This document shows positions 45,669-53,808 of a DNA stretch of 64,000 nucleotides, piece by piece. The DNA comes from Amycolatopsis thailandensis (GTDB lineage: Bacteria > Actinomycetota > Actinomycetes > Mycobacteriales > Pseudonocardiaceae): positions 62,001 through 126,000 of the forward strand of contig NZ_NMQT01000102.1 in the NCBI RefSeq assembly GCF_002234405.1, given 5' to 3'. The notes under the pieces are model-generated. The model had not been told where the DNA came from. It did no database searches and saw nothing but the letters and a program-made list of their open reading frames with translations. Numbering within the stretch: position 1 is the stretch's first letter; every line of letters begins with the position of its first letter. Both the position numbers and the translations under genes were made by a program.

Positions 45669-46331
45669 TCACGCCTCCGCCAGTGCAGCGGTTTGGCCGG
45701 TGCGCGGGATCATCATCCGCCCGGCGTGCAGCCAGGCGTCGAACCAGGAGAACCGCACGCCCGCCGGGTCGTGGTGGACGCTGTGCAGCATCGTCCCGAG
45801 AGCCATGGTCAGCGGAACCGGTTCCCGCTCGTCCACGGGACCGAAATAGGCGCTGAACTCCCGTGTCCCCAGATACGGCTGGTGGAAGCACTGCCCGCGC
45901 TCCACCCGCCGCCGGAACTGATCCCGGTACGCCGCGGCCGGCTTGGTCGCGTGCGCACGCAGCTCAACCTGGGCGTGGATGCGGTAGCAGACGTCCTTCA
46001 AGCACACCGCGTTCCGCTGTGTCCGGTGCTCGGCCGTGTCCACAGTGCGGCCCGCCAGCGCCGCGTCCACCGACGCGATGTCGGTGGTCTCGTTACGGCG
46101 CTGCGTGAACTGCGTGATCGGTGCGAGCACGTCGATCGCGACCGGAACCCAGCTGAACTCCGGCTTCCAGAAAATCGACTCCAGGACACCGATCGCCGCC
46201 GTCGGCGTCATGACCGGATACGACACCCGCTCCACTTTCAATTCCGGTCTCGTGAACAACGCGCCCGGACCCCACACCTGCACACCCACCGGAACAGCAC
46301 CCTCCGGTGACAGCGGTAACCCCTCGCCCAC
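45669..46331 (-). CDS. cas5: type I-C Cas5 (Cas5d), pre-crRNA endonuclease
   Basis: A 220-residue protein with VGVQVWGPGALFTRPELKVE and SYPVMTPTAAIGVLESIFWK, the conserved N-terminal strand-helix of Cas5d, and a later KDVCYRIHAQVELR. In type I-C systems lacking Cas6, Cas5d cleaves the repeat at the base of its stem and stays on the 11-nt handle, which matches the AGGATCGCAAC flank seen here. GTG 46331 follows AGGGAAGGG. The first gene after a 274-bp gap from cas3. Confidence 0.93.
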   Translation of the reverse strand: MGEGLPLSPEGAVPVGVQVWGPGALFTRPELKVERVSYPVMTPTAAIGVLESIFWKPEFSWVPVAIDVLAPITQFTQRRNETTDIASVDAALAGRTVDTAEHRTQRNAVCLKDVCYRIHAQVELRAHATKPAAAYRDQFRRRVERGQCFHQPYLGTREFSAYFGPVDEREPVPLTMALGTMLHSVHHDPAGVRFSWFDAWLHAGRMMIPRTGQTAALAEA

Positions 46332-46605
46332 AACGGTCCCTTCCCTCGCATCTGACTTGCCGAGGAGTAGCTACCAGGCCGGACCGACAGTTCTTGGAGG
46401 ATTATTCGCGCCCCCACCTTGCGCCCTTGTCGAACAGGATCGAAATACGCAGGTACCAGAGCCATGAACACAGAAAACCTGATTCCTGTTCACATTCACG
46501 TGCGAATCGGATTCAATCGATCGAGTGAACCCGATCTCCCAGGGCCCACTGATCCGATGCCGTCGTTCACGCCTGATGCTGCCCGACCAGGGCGGCGCGG
46601 GCGGG
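46332..46605 (-). promoter_or_regulatory. cas3-cas5 gap, probable internal promoter
   Basis: 274 bp without a credible gene, and more AT-rich than its surroundings around 46440-46530. It includes small palindromes such as GAATCGGATTC (46504-46514). Type I-C operons are usually tightly packed, so a gap here suggests a separate promoter for cas5-cas8c-cas7-cas1-cas2. No clear -10/-35 pair could be fixed. Confidence 0.4.
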
Positions 46606-48819
46606 TCACCACACTTCGCGTTCGGACCCACTGGTGGTGTCGATGCCGTAGTCGGTGTCGTAGGGGCCGGTCCACTCGTAGAGGTCACCGAACACCGGCT
46701 CGCACAGCGCCGCGATCGCCGGGTCCTGCAACAGCCGCTTCGGCAGCGCCACCAGATACGGCTGCAACTGCCGCAGCACCGTCCCTGCCTGCTCCGGTTC
46801 ACGACGCAGGCGGGCGATCAGGGCGGCCGCCGGGGTCGGGCCGTCGTGGTCGGTGACCGCGACCGGCACGGTGTCGTCATCGAGCATCCGGAACGCCAGC
46901 GCCGGGTCGCGGCCATTGACCTCCCCCATCGCGCGTTCCGGCCCTTCGGCCACCGACTGGAAATCGAGCCGCTTCCGGTTGCGCTGGATCTCGGCCGCGC
47001 GGGTGCCGTACTCGGCGTTCGCCCGCCGATACAGCGTCCGGTAATAGCGGTCCAGCGCGTCCACATCATCAGGCCGGACCATGCCGTCACCCCGTGGCCC
47101 GAAGAACTCAGCCGTCACCGCGGACCCGAGGACGTATCCGGCGGGACTGGACATGTCCCGGGCGGCGAAGACCACCACCAGGCCGTCCGTGCCGAGCGTG
47201 CCTTCCCGGTTCGCGCGCCCCGCGGCCTGCTGCACCGCCTCGGCCGGAGCGAACGCCCGGAACACGACCGGGAAGTCGATATCCACTCCAGCCTCGACCA
47301 GCTGCGTGGACACCAGCCGGACCGGCCGCCCGTCGGACAGACGCTCACGCACCTCGTCGAGCACCGTCCGCCGGTGCGCGGGCATCATCCGCGTCGACAG
47401 ATGGAAGATCCCTTCCGCGCCGGACTCCTTCCACCCCTGGAAGACCGATCGGGCGTCCGCGGTCGTGTTGACCACCATCAGGACCTGCTCGTGCGAGCAC
47501 GCCCGCTCCCCCACCTCGGCCAGCGTCGGCCGGGGATTCAGCCACCACTCGTACCGCACCCGCCGCATCGCCGCGAACAACTCGCGCGGATTCTCGACGA
47601 TGTCCCGCACCCGCAGACCCCGCCACACGTCGAACTCCGGAAACGAGGGCTGGGTCGCCGACGCCAGCAGCACCGTCACACCGAAGTATTCAGTCAGGAC
47701 CCGCAGCGCGTCCAGGATCGGGGTCAGCACCCGCAACGGCAGCGCCTGCACCTCGTCCAGCACGATCACCGCGTTCGCCAGCCGGTGCAGCTTCCGCATC
47801 CGCGACGGCGTGCGCGCGAACAACGAATCGAACAGCTGCACCGTCGTGGTTACCACGAACGGGCTGTCCCAATTCTCCGCAGCCGCGCGCGCGGCCCACC
47901 GCGCCGCACCCGACTCGGGCACGTGCACCGCCGAGTGATGCTCCAGGACCGCGTCCGCGCCGAGCATCGCCCGGTACTCGGCGGCGTTCTGCTCGGTCAC
48001 CGTGATGAACGGGACCGCGACGATCACCCGCCGCTTCCCATACCGGGCGGCATGATGCAACGCGAACCCCGCCGACGCCCACGTCTTGCCCGACCCGGTC
48101 GGCGCCGGCAACCGGAACACCCCAGGAGCATCCCCCGCGCACCGCACCGCCTGCCCGTACACACGCTCGCGGACCGCGTCGACCGGAGAACCGGTCCGGC
48201 CCGCGAGTCGGTCCCGGCGGGCAGCCTCGAAACGATCCCGCAACACCGCCATGTCCACGTCGTCCCGCACCCGCGGCCCCGACCGCCCCTTGGCATGCGC
48301 GGCGGTATCCAGATGATCGGCATCCACCAGCGCCGAAAACGCCAGCCGCACCCCCATCTCCGCGACCGTGTTCCCCCGCCGCCAGCCCGCCGGCAGCAAC
48401 GACGTCGGCGCCCCTGTCAAAACCTTCTCCGCCTCCGGCAGCACACCGAGGAACGCCTCGACCTCGTCCCGGCCACGCACCGCGTCCCCAGGGTCCAGCG
48501 CACGCAACTCCCCCGGACTGGTCAGACCGCCATGATGACCGTGGACCGCCATCGCCGCCGCACCCGCCACCCCGCGAAGAAGATTCGCCCCCAGTTCCTT
48601 ATGTGGGACACCGACACGCCCGCCGTGGACCTCGGCACGCAACAAACCCTCCTGCCACAACCTGCACGCCTTACCCGCGTCATGGAACAACCCCAACGCG
48701 AAACCCAGCTCGCCAGCGCCGAACTCCCCCGCGAAACGCGCCGCCAACACCGCCGTCGACCGCGCATGATCCGACAGCAACTGACGCCGCCCCAACACAT
48801 TCGCACTATGCGCCCACAT
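46606..48819 (-). CDS. cas3: Cas3 HD nuclease-helicase
   Basis: A 737-residue protein. ATG 48819 is chosen because GGGGGA sits just upstream and the family N-terminus (WAHSANVLGRRQLLSDHARS) follows. HD domain: ALGLFHDAGKA (His46, Asp47) and AVHGHHGGL. Helicase: Walker A PAPTGSGKTWAS, DEVQ box VIVLDEVQALP, STQLVEAGVDIDFP and motif VI QQAAGRANREG. Cas3 is recruited to target-bound Cascade and degrades the displaced DNA strand. All motifs appear intact, so interference should be possible. Confidence 0.95.
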   Translation of the reverse strand: MWAHSANVLGRRQLLSDHARSTAVLAARFAGEFGAGELGFALGLFHDAGKACRLWQEGLLRAEVHGGRVGVPHKELGANLLRGVAGAAAMAVHGHHGGLTSPGELRALDPGDAVRGRDEVEAFLGVLPEAEKVLTGAPTSLLPAGWRRGNTVAEMGVRLAFSALVDADHLDTAAHAKGRSGPRVRDDVDMAVLRDRFEAARRDRLAGRTGSPVDAVRERVYGQAVRCAGDAPGVFRLPAPTGSGKTWASAGFALHHAARYGKRRVIVAVPFITVTEQNAAEYRAMLGADAVLEHHSAVHVPESGAARWAARAAAENWDSPFVVTTTVQLFDSLFARTPSRMRKLHRLANAVIVLDEVQALPLRVLTPILDALRVLTEYFGVTVLLASATQPSFPEFDVWRGLRVRDIVENPRELFAAMRRVRYEWWLNPRPTLAEVGERACSHEQVLMVVNTTADARSVFQGWKESGAEGIFHLSTRMMPAHRRTVLDEVRERLSDGRPVRLVSTQLVEAGVDIDFPVVFRAFAPAEAVQQAAGRANREGTLGTDGLVVVFAARDMSSPAGYVLGSAVTAEFFGPRGDGMVRPDDVDALDRYYRTLYRRANAEYGTRAAEIQRNRKRLDFQSVAEGPERAMGEVNGRDPALAFRMLDDDTVPVAVTDHDGPTPAAALIARLRREPEQAGTVLRQLQPYLVALPKRLLQDPAIAALCEPVFGDLYEWTGPYDTDYGIDTTSGSEREVW

Positions 48820-49051
48820 ACATCCCCCGCCAGACCGGCCAGCTTGAAACGCCACACCATACGGGCACCACAACATTCCAGACCTGGCCGCCACACGCAC
48901 AACGACAAGACCCCCGAACTTCTGTACCATCACTTCGGAGTGAGAAGCGTGGAGCGACACGCCACCAGGTTCTCCAGCGATTCCCGGGCGTGTCGGCAAC
49001 AAACAGGCCACAATGGCCCCACGTCGAAGACAAAAGCCCAGCTCAAACAGA
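48820..49051 (+). promoter_or_regulatory. divergent cas3 promoter / leader of array 2
   Basis: 232 bp between the cas3 start and the first repeat of array 2. The array repeat is oriented for rightward transcription and cas3 for leftward, so this stretch must hold both promoters and serve as the array 2 leader. The first repeats next to it are perfect and the last repeat on the far side is mutated, which supports this direction. Confidence 0.5.
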
Positions 49052-49672
49052 GTGGCATCGGCCCTCCGGGGCCGATGAGGATCGCAACGGTGCCTTGGGG
49101 TAGTCGGGCATGGTGTCGGCGGCGTGGCGTCGGCCCTCCGGGGCCGATGAGGATCGCAACGCGACCGAGGGCACCCATATGTTGTCGGGGTTCGGTGGCA
49201 TCGGCCCTCCGGGGCCGATGAGGATCGCAACGGCGGCGGGTCCTCGCGTTTTCGGCTGACGGATGAGTGGCATCGGCCCTCCGGGGCCGATGAGGATCGC
49301 AACATCGACACGAAGCGGGCTTTGCCCTTGGGGGCAGTGTGGCATCGGCCCTCCGGGGCCGATGAGGATCGCAACTCGCTCACGCCCACGGTGAAGTCGC
49401 GCAGCTCGACCTGTGGCGTCGGCCCTCCGGGGCCGATGAGGATCGCAACCAGGACACCGGGACCTGGGCGCACCGTCGCGTCGCCGGTGGCGTCGGCCCT
49501 CCGGGGCCGATGAGGATCGCAACGACCAGCCAGCCGACCGCGTAGGACGCGGCGAGCGCGTGGCGTCGGCCCTCCGGGGCCGATGAGGATCGCAACCGCG
49601 TCCCCAGCGCCTTGGCCTCGTCGGCCAACATGTTGTGGCATCGGCCCTTCCGGGCCGATGAGGATCACGAAC
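49052..49672 (+). CRISPR. CRISPR array 2: 9 repeats, 8 spacers
   Basis: The same 37-bp repeat as array 1 but inverted (GTGGCATCGG...GGATCGCAAC on the plus strand). Repeats start at 49052, 49124, 49195, 49267, 49339, 49413, 49487, 49560 and 49635; spacers are 34-38 bp. Repeats 2, 6, 7 and 8 share a GTGGCGTCGG variant, which keeps the stem through a G-T pair. The last repeat is degenerate (38 bp, ATCACGAAC end), marking the trailer. Most spacers read as open coding phrases in at least one frame. Confidence 0.97.
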
Positions 49673-49773
49673 CCATGACAACACCTTGTGCGGGCCCCGC
49701 GGCAGGTCTGGCGTCCGGCATTGTGGTGCGTTCGCGATGACGCGGCGGTACCCCGGGTTGATACGTTGCGCTG

Positions 49774-50316
49774 ATGCCTTCCCTACATCGACAACGCTGT
49801 ACCGTCGATGTCAATCCAGGTCTGTTCTATCTCACCGCCGTCAACCCGGTCGGCGAGCACGATCCCAGCGACCTCGTTCCCGAACTCCTCGACACCGACG
49901 CTGTCTGCATGGCCGGCGACAACGGCATCACGTTCAACAGCCGGTTTTAGTCCCACACGACCGTTGTCACGATCGAGTTCCTGGACATCGCCCCCGACCG
50001 GGCAGAGGCGGCACCTGGCTCCGCTGTGGACATGTCCGGAAGGACCGGTGAAGGCACCCTCGTGCTGCGTGCGAGGGGCCTGGTGTTCTCCAACCCCGAC
50101 CACGTCATGCCGGCTGCCACGGTGCAACCTCCCTACCTTGGGCTCTGCCACGCACGCGTAGCGCGGTGCCTGCTGGCAGATCGGGAAACCTACGTTTCTC
50201 CAGATGACGACGCGAACCCTCACGGCCTTGAGGAATGGTCCGTGGACTTCTGGCCCGCAACCCCCGGCATCGATAAGGACCAGAACCTAGGACCAGCAGC
50301 CGACCTCAGGTCATAG
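49774..50316 (+). pseudogene. hypothetical gene interrupted by an in-frame amber codon
   Basis: ATG 49774 opens 58 codons (ending AGDNGITFNSRF) to TAG 49948. The same frame continues without another stop for 121 codons (SHTTVVTIEFLDIAPDRAEA, later RGLVFSNPDHV, EEWSVDFWPATPG) to TAG 50314-50316. The composition before and after the amber codon is equally protein-like. An intact product would be 180 residues, probably a beta-rich cytosolic protein of unknown family. It lies 100 bp beyond the CRISPR array. Confidence 0.5.
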
Positions 50317-51327
50317 CGATCAGCGATGGTCCTCAACCTTGACGGTGGCAAGACGAGCCAGATCGAGCCGAATAGGTCCGGGCTCACCGTCGGGCAGGCG
50401 CCGGCGGCGGGTCCCGCGGATGCCTGCCCCTCCTGGCGACTCGGCGCTGCAAGCAGGCCGAGCAAACCGGAAGTCGCCAACGCCCAGGGCAGCCCGGAGG
50501 TCTCGCCGACATGACCCGGATCGACGCCACCGACCCCACCATCCAGTGTGTCATCGACCTCAGGGCACCGACATACCGCGACCGATGCCGCGAAGACTCT
50601 CCGCCACGCGGCCGCAGAGCTGAGACCGCGACTTTAGTCCACAGTAGACACGTGACAGCGGGGACCCGTTCGGCGGGTGTCAGCCGAGGAGCCGATCGAG
50701 GTCGGCATTGAGTCGATTCTCCCGATCGCGATCGCCGAGGGCCATGGGGAAGCGGTAGCACGCGAGACGAACGTGCCCTCGGCGTGCCGGGTGGGTACGC
50801 AGGCACCAGTTCGCTGAGGGGAGACCGAGGACGACCTCGAACGTCTGCTCCGGCACGCGCGGTGCCGGGTGACGACCTCACGGACGATGGTCGCCGTCGC
50901 GGGCCTGAAGCTCCGGGAACTCTGGCGCGGGCATCTCGACAACCGTCTCGGCGTACCGACCCGTCCTGGCGCGGCGTGTCACGGAAGCCACCGTCGAAGG
51001 TGACGAAAGGACCGCAGGCCTCGCAGCCGAGCGACCTCGGACGGCGAGTACGACAACGTCGTGCCGTCGGCGACTGCCGATTACGTAAGGTCGGCCAGGA
51101 TCAGTGCCAGGCTGCCCAGGGGGATCACGGTGCCGTCCCGGCGGGTGATCGTCGCGGCCAGCCGGCGGATCTCGAGGGCCCTGCCCGCGTCGACTGGCTG
51201 TGTCGGGTGGGCGGCCGCACCGGGGGTGCCCGGTCCTCTCCGCGCAGGAAGCGTCAGCCAGCCGACGGCAGAGCGTGTCCCGTTCCCCGGCTAGCGTTGT
51301 CCTGCGTGCGCGTTTCGGTAGCCGTCA
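50317..51327. other. about 1 kb of eroded sequence with two minus-strand gene fragments
   Basis: No convincing full gene. Two short minus-strand frames look coding: 50856-50680 (GTG start, 58 residues, VPEQTFEVVLGLPSANWCLR onward, ending DLDRLLG) and a C-terminal fragment ending at TAA 51081 (GRALEIRRLAATITRRDGTV, then IPLGSLALILADL) without a start. A 66-codon plus frame at 50511 is possible. The region is best read as decayed genes. Confidence 0.3.
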
Positions 51328-51912
51328 GTGAACAATCATGGCGTGTCCGACGCCGCCCTGACCGCTCCCGACGAGCACAGTCGGGCGCTGACCCGCCTGA
51401 TGACCTCGCTGGCCGACATCAGCCCGTCGGCGCCGCTTCCGGTGCTGCGCGCAGCGTGGGACGGTCTTGGCCTGGCACGTGCGTGCGGGCTGGCCGCCGC
51501 GACCGCCGTCCCGGCAGAGTGGGACAGCAGGCAGCGCAACGCCGAGACCGTCGAATATCTCCTCGCGCGGGAGCTGACCCGCACCGACGCCGCCAACAGC
51601 CTGACGCTCGTGCTCCAGCCGGCCACCAGGCTCTCCGAGACCCGCGGCACCGTCTGGGCCGCGACGATGATCCAGTCGATTCTCGACTTCACACGCACGG
51701 CAGAGACCGTGGCGGGAGCCACCGCCGACGCCGCCACGGAGTGGGACGACCAGCGCAGCTTCCGCGCGTGCGCGAGCCTGTTCGACGAGCTCGGCGCCTG
51801 CTGGCGCGGTGAACGCCCGTCCTACCAGCTCCGCATCACCGGCACGTCCGCCTCGCCCTGGTGGGAAGTCCACCCATCGCGCGGTTCTGAGCAGCCGCGT
51901 CGTAGACGTTAG
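51328..51912 (+). CDS. hypothetical helical protein (194 aa)
   Basis: GTG 51328 (a second GTG at 51343 gives SDAALTAPDEHSRALTRLM). An Ala/Thr-rich, mostly helical protein with QRNAETVEYLLARELTRTDA and a hydrophilic C-terminal tail. No membrane segment and no family recognised. Codon use is typical of the surrounding coding DNA, so I consider it a real gene. Confidence 0.5.
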   Translation: MNNHGVSDAALTAPDEHSRALTRLMTSLADISPSAPLPVLRAAWDGLGLARACGLAAATAVPAEWDSRQRNAETVEYLLARELTRTDAANSLTLVLQPATRLSETRGTVWAATMIQSILDFTRTAETVAGATADAATEWDDQRSFRACASLFDELGACWRGERPSYQLRITGTSASPWWEVHPSRGSEQPRRRR

Positions 51913-52004
51913 GGTCGAGCAGGATTCCCGCTCATCGCGGGCGTCACCGCCGTGTCGAATGTGGAGCTGAGATCCCTGCGTCCATTCCGGCCGCGATCAC
52001 CCCT

Positions 52005-52228
52005 CGCCGCCGCGACCAACTGGTAGTAAGCCTTCTACAGCAAGGAAAAGGCGACTGCGTCGTGATCGGGTCCGTCCCCGGGGTGGCCGGGTCCGCGACA
52101 TCGAACTCGGTGCCGCCAGCCCGATCCTCACGTTCGGCACCGCCGAATGGGCTGCCTTCGTCTGTGGTGTCAACGAAGGCGGGTTCGACGAGCTGCAGGC
52201 GCGAAGCCGCGAATTGGTTTACGCCTGA
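52005..52228 (+). pseudogene. DUF397 protein remnant, frameshifted
   Basis: QGKGDCVVIGSVPGVA in one frame is followed in another by VRDIELGAASPILTFGTAEW and AAFVCGVNEGGFD before TGA 52228. Together they match the DUF397 pattern (..G.CVEV......VAVRDSK.P.GP.L.F...EW.AF..G...GEFD). A 1- or 2-bp indel near 52085 and in-frame stops before the start show it is broken. DUF397 genes normally accompany Scr1-type XRE regulators; none is next to it. The rest of 51913-52338 is empty. Confidence 0.6.
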
Positions 52229-52338
52229 CCATTGTTGCCGGCCAGGGACGCACCCTGTGCTGACTCCGGCCGTGCTCCCCCACCCGATCAAGCGCGCCCA
52301 CCATCTCGCGGCACACCTCCCGCGGCAGCACCCACACC

Positions 52339-53310
52339 TCAACCGATGGCCGAGCTCTCCAGCGGTTGAGCGGCCGGGGCGACGAGGGCCAGGGTGATGT
52401 CGCCTCCGCGCCGGCCGACGATGTGGACGCGATGTCCCAGGCGGGCAAGGAACTCGCGGAAGCTCGCGCAGCCGTAGTCGGCCTCGTCGAACGCAGGGTC
52501 CAGCGTCACCATCTTCGACTTCACCGCCGACGCGGTCAGGACCGCGGAGTCATCCTTTCCCATGGCGGTCACCAGCAACTCTTCGGCATCGGCGAGCCGC
52601 TGCCCCGTCTGCCCGGCCAGGACGGGGCTGCCCGGCCGCGGGTCGGTGCGCGCCACGATCGAGCCCCACAGCTTGTATTCCGAGCACACCGACACCAGCC
52701 GGGCACTGGCCGAGGTCTCCGCGCCGACCCCGATCACGTGCTTGCCGAACTCCCGCAGCTTCGACACCAACGGCGAGAAGTCACTGTCACCGCTGGCCAG
52801 CACGAACGCGTCGACCGACGGATGCACGATCAACGTCTCCATCGCGTCCACGGTCATCCGGATATCGGCGCCGTTCTTGCGGGACGGGCCGTGCCCGAGC
52901 TGCACCAGGTCGATCCCGTTGCGCTCCAGCGCCTGTTGGTAGCGGCCGAAGCGCGGGTCGGCCCAGTCGGCGTAGGCACGGCGGATCGTGGTCGGCCCAT
53001 ACGCCCGGCATAGCCAGGTCACCGCGTTCGCCGGAACCGGCTCGTCCCGATCCGGCAGCGTCGCGCCCGCACCGAGCACCACGTTCTCGAAATCGAGCAG
53101 AAGGGCTAGTTGCTGCCCGCGCGGACGCAGCTCATGCGCGTCCCAGTCGCCGAAGATGTTCTCTCGGCGGCGCTCGGCCTCCCGGACCAGGCGCACCGCC
53201 TCCCGATGCTCGTGCGGCCCGGTGTCACCTGCGTCGTTCCCGCTGTGCGTCACAGTGACCGACTGTAGGTGCCCGTGCCCGCGCACCGGATGCCATCGCG
53301 GCTGTTTCAC
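52339..53310 (-). CDS. NYN (PIN-like) ribonuclease with LOTUS/OST-HTH-like C-terminus
   Basis: A 323-residue protein. The NYN/LabA domain spans ~65-215, with acidic active-site motifs LALLLDFENV, KNGADIRMTVDAMETL and VLASGDSDFSPLVSKLRE. The last ~80 residues (AEELLVTAMGKDDSAVLTAS, FREFLARLGHRVHIVGRRGG) fit an OST-HTH/LOTUS winged helix, an RNA-binding module. A cytosolic RNase of the DUF88 type is likely. The start is probably GTG 53310; GTG 53253 is an alternative. Confidence 0.75.
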   Translation of the reverse strand: MKQPRWHPVRGHGHLQSVTVTHSGNDAGDTGPHEHREAVRLVREAERRRENIFGDWDAHELRPRGQQLALLLDFENVVLGAGATLPDRDEPVPANAVTWLCRAYGPTTIRRAYADWADPRFGRYQQALERNGIDLVQLGHGPSRKNGADIRMTVDAMETLIVHPSVDAFVLASGDSDFSPLVSKLREFGKHVIGVGAETSASARLVSVCSEYKLWGSIVARTDPRPGSPVLAGQTGQRLADAEELLVTAMGKDDSAVLTASAVKSKMVTLDPAFDEADYGCASFREFLARLGHRVHIVGRRGGDITLALVAPAAQPLESSAIG

Positions 53311-53808
53311 CTGGTCGAGCGGACCTCGACCTCGACACCGGCTCGGAGCGTCAGGTGGACCGATCCCGCCGCAAGGTAGGTCCCCGCTGCCGGTGGCCGG
53401 CGCATAGCCGTCACGGCTCAGAGGGGCGGGACCGGCATGATCTGGGCCTCGTAGTGCCGCATGATCGCGAACAGGTACCAGGAAGTGCTCCCCAAGTGCA
53501 CCCGGTCGGCCCGCATGGCCATGGCCAGGGTCCTGAGGCTCACGGGGATGGCATCCGCTTCGGCGGCCCGCCCCGTGGGATCGCGCTCGGCTTGAGGGTC
53601 GCGCTCATCATCGTGACCGTGCTGCTCCAACCGGCTGCGGCCGGCTCTCTGCCGAGCACACTCTCGCGGTGCGCGTCCTCGTCCCGTCGGAACTCGACAC
53701 CCTGCCGGCCCGGAGCGATCGCCTGCAAAACCGCGCGTTGCTGACGATCCTTCGCTCATTTGTCGGAGGGGGCGGGGAGCCCCTCGCCGAGGCTGATCGG
53801 ATGCGAGT
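53311..53808. other. intergenic, no confident gene
   Basis: About 500 bp between two minus-strand genes. Both strands have open frames of 60-180 codons, but none combines a ribosome-binding site, codon bias and a recognisable motif. The minus-strand end near 53418 (LAMAMRADRVHLGSTSWYLF) has coding-like composition and may be a gene remnant. Confidence 0.3.

Noticed and set aside
44223..46310. Plus-strand open frame (~695 codons) opposite cas8c and cas5
   Set aside because: No family motif and biased composition; the minus strand encodes clear Csd1 and Cas5d proteins.
46525..49221. Very long plus-strand open frame (~900 codons) opposite cas3
   Set aside because: It mirrors the codon structure of cas3 on the other strand, is dominated by Arg/Pro/His, and runs into the CRISPR array. 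An antisense shadow in high-GC DNA.
40557..49672. Classification as type I-G/I-U because cas4 and cas1 are fused
   Set aside because: The effector genes are unmistakably Csd1, Csd2 and Cas5d of type I-C, and the fusion is a truncated scar rather than a full Cas4-Cas1 protein.
49043..49684. Open frames running through array 2, and similar ones in array 1, with repeated SSSAPEG(R)-type peptides
   Set aside because: Direct translation of CRISPR repeat plus spac­er units (37 + ~35 bp is often divisible by 3), not a repeat protein.
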